Source of the DNA: Pedobacter soli
GTDB taxonomy: Bacteria; Bacteroidota; Bacteroidia; Sphingobacteriales; Sphingobacteriaceae
Reading direction: 5' to 3'
Length of the DNA stretch: 64,000 bases
Assembly: GCF_900101435.1 (NCBI RefSeq)
Contig: NZ_FMZH01000003.1
Coordinates: 1-64,000, forward strand
In this document: piece after piece, positions 62,803 through 64,000 of the stretch
How the letters are laid out: every line of letters starts with the position of its first letter
Numbering within the stretch: the first letter of the stretch is position 1
Notes under the pieces: model-generated
Databases searched by the model: none
Seen by the model: only the letters and a program-made list of their open reading frames with translations
What the model was told of the DNA's origin: nothing
Made by a program: the position numbers and the translations under genes

Positions 62803-64000
62803 ATGCACCTAATCATCTTCTCCAACATATTAACGCCTCGGATTAAGTATATTTTCAGTTTTATTTTTAAAGATATCCTGAAAGCGGAAGTGGAATTTAC
62901 AGGCAATAGTCAGCATTTTCTGCAAAGCGATCAGGTAAAAATCAGCTATGGGGATGAAGCCCTGGGTGATGAGCTTTTCTTTAAAAGTACACCACTGCTT
63001 TTTTCAAAAAAGCTCGAAGAAATCAAACTTAAAAGCATTCCTTTTGGCGATTACCTGGTTCCATTTGCGGTTGAAGGCTCTGCGCTGACTTTTGATGTTT
63101 TTGCAGCTTCGTTTTTTATCATCAGCAGATATGAAGAATATCTTCATCAAAAAACATCGGCAGCTGATTTTAACCCTGCTAAAAGCAGGCAGCACAAGTG
63201 GCGGGTTTTAAACCGACCAGTTATCGACGAGTGGGCGCTGATTATCAAAAGCATGATCCGGAAAAAGTATCCGCACTTCAAGTTTCATGAAAAAAATTTC
63301 CATCATCAGCCAACCATTAATTTTAACATTTCGCCCAAAATGCCGAAAGGTGTTTTAAATAAGACGAGATTTATTTTTAGTTCGGTTTTTAAAAAAGAAA
63401 ACGGCTACTTCCGTTCAAAATTTGATCAGTTAACGGGTGTTGGGGTTAAAAGCGAGGATGTATTGGTTCAGATAAATCAATTATTCCGTACTAAAAAGCA
63501 CCAGCCACTTTATTTTGTTGATTTCCCGGCCGTACCGCTAACGCATAGCAATGTAAACGGTGTCGCAAAAGCACTTACAGCTAAAGCCGTTGGGTTATTA
63601 AGGCCATGTGCCGGCGACAAACAAAAAATAAACGAAATTAAAGACGGCCTGTCCAAACTGAAGAAAATTCGCCCGAATGTTTCTCCTTTAAGTAGTCAGC
63701 AACTGGAAGTTTTAAAATTCCCAATCTGTTATTTAAATATTCTGAACTCGGGTATCACTACCGATTACTCGATGGGCTACAGCAATGTACCTGGTTTCAG
63801 GGCAGGAACCTGTACTCCCTTTAACTGGTACGATTTACAGCTCGAAAAGGTTACACCTTTAACCGTAAATCCTTATTGCTTAACCGATCATGTGTTAAAG
63901 TATTTACCTACCGATGCCGCAATAAAAACGGTAAACCAATATGTAGATGCTGTAAAAGTAGTTAACGGTACTTTTTACAGCAGCTGGCAGTTAAAAAGCT
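62803..64000 (+). CDS. Polysaccharide deacetylase family (DUF7033-type) protein, catalytic residues apparently lost, 3'-truncated by window edge
   Basis: The frame is open from ATG 62803 to the window end (399 codons visible). The N-terminus (MHLIIFSNILTPRIKYIFSF) and the segments YEEYLHQK, RVLNRPVIDEWALII and DYSMGYSNVPGFRAGTCTPF, then YDLQLEKVTPLTVNPY, are typical of a Bacteroidota family of putative polysaccharide deacetylases (NodB-like). Active members have a TFDVD-type metal motif where this protein has TINFNIS, a GIHPS motif where it has GLLRPC, and a RQHxL motif where it has SSQQLE. From memory of the family, the metal-binding Asp and His residues are therefore missing. A pseudoenzyme or changed function is likely. 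Confidence 0.7.
   Translation, partial: MHLIIFSNILTPRIKYIFSFIFKDILKAEVEFTGNSQHFLQSDQVKISYGDEALGDELFFKSTPLLFSKKLEEIKLKSIPFGDYLVPFAVEGSALTFDVFAASFFIISRYEEYLHQKTSAADFNPAKSRQHKWRVLNRPVIDEWALIIKSMIRKKYPHFKFHEKNFHHQPTINFNISPKMPKGVLNKTRFIFSSVFKKENGYFRSKFDQLTGVGVKSEDVLVQINQLFRTKKHQPLYFVDFPAVPLTHSNVNGVAKALTAKAVGLLRPCAGDKQKINEIKDGLSKLKKIRPNVSPLSSQQLEVLKFPICYLNILNSGITTDYSMGYSNVPGFRAGTCTPFNWYDLQLEKVTPLTVNPYCLTDHVLKYLPTDAAIKTVNQYVDAVKVVNGTFYSSWQLKS

Noticed and set aside
1..64000. CRISPR arrays, tRNA or rRNA genes, and classical defence systems
   Set aside because: No regularly spaced repeats, cloverleaf-like genes or recognised defence proteins were found on reading both strands.

Overview
The window looks like a chromosomal segment of a Bacteroidota bacterium, most likely family Sphingobacteriaceae (Pedobacter-like). 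The basis is the AT-rich DNA, phylum-typical proteins (DUF2480, DUF3108, DUF3109, DUF4834, DUF6427, DUF6702, RemB/Wzi-like OMP), promoter-like boxes of the Bacteroidota form TAnnTTTG just ahead of many genes, and Bacteroides-type MobA/MobB. The species assignment is inference. No rRNA, tRNA or CRISPR array was seen.

Layout. 1-600: right end of an IS3-family element. 638-6961: housekeeping genes (glyA, scpA, dxs, glmS). 7055-33521: a minus-strand exopolysaccharide/capsule locus of 26 genes. In transcription order it reads rfbB, rfbC, rfbD, rfbA, an MBOAT acyltransferase with an SGNH-like partner, a UDP-sugar dehydrogenase, gmd, a CpsB/YwqE-type phosphatase, Wza, a Wzc-type kinase, two FdtA-like cupins, FdtC-like acyltransferase, FdtB-like aminotransferase, Wzx, GT4, Wzy, two GT2s and an epimerase. 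A terminator follows, then the WcaJ-like initiating transferase, a nucleotidyltransferase, another terminator, and a RemB/Wzi-like outer membrane protein. 33720-35234: an orphan mobilization pair (MobA, MobB) followed by about 600 bp without a clear gene.

35844-48763: conserved Bacteroidota genes on the minus strand (DUF3109, DUF3108, DUF2480, PpiD-like chaperone, LptC, an OMP, CoaX, DUF6427, a MurG/MGDG-like glycosyltransferase, an LpxH-like phosphatase, a 31-residue membrane peptide, YfhO). 48893-64000: mixed strands, with an alginate-lyase-like protein, a GbsR/MarR regulator, a DCC/TIGR01777/SRPBCC operon, DUF4834, YwbE, DUF5077-DUF3472, an RDD membrane protein, uvrB, an M1 metallopeptidase with HupE/UreJ-like protein, a methyltransferase, DUF6702, and an open-ended deacetylase-family protein that seems to have lost its catalytic residues.

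How it fits together. The locus encodes a Wzx/Wzy-type polymer: WcaJ-like priming, glycosyltransferases, Wzx flipping, Wzy polymerisation, Wzc/CpsB phosphorylation control, Wza export, probable Wzi-like surface capture and MBOAT/SGNH O-acylation. Predicted precursors are dTDP-L-rhamnose (RfbABCD), dTDP-Fuc3NAc or dTDP-Qui3NAc (RfbAB, FdtA, FdtB, FdtC), a UDP-N-acetylhexosaminuronic acid and a GDP-6-deoxyhexose. The most unusual items are the tandem FdtA-like genes with different active-site motifs, the nested inverted repeats upstream of wza, the palindrome-covered promoters of gbsR and uvrB, the unlisted small membrane ORF, and the apparent pseudoenzyme at the right edge.
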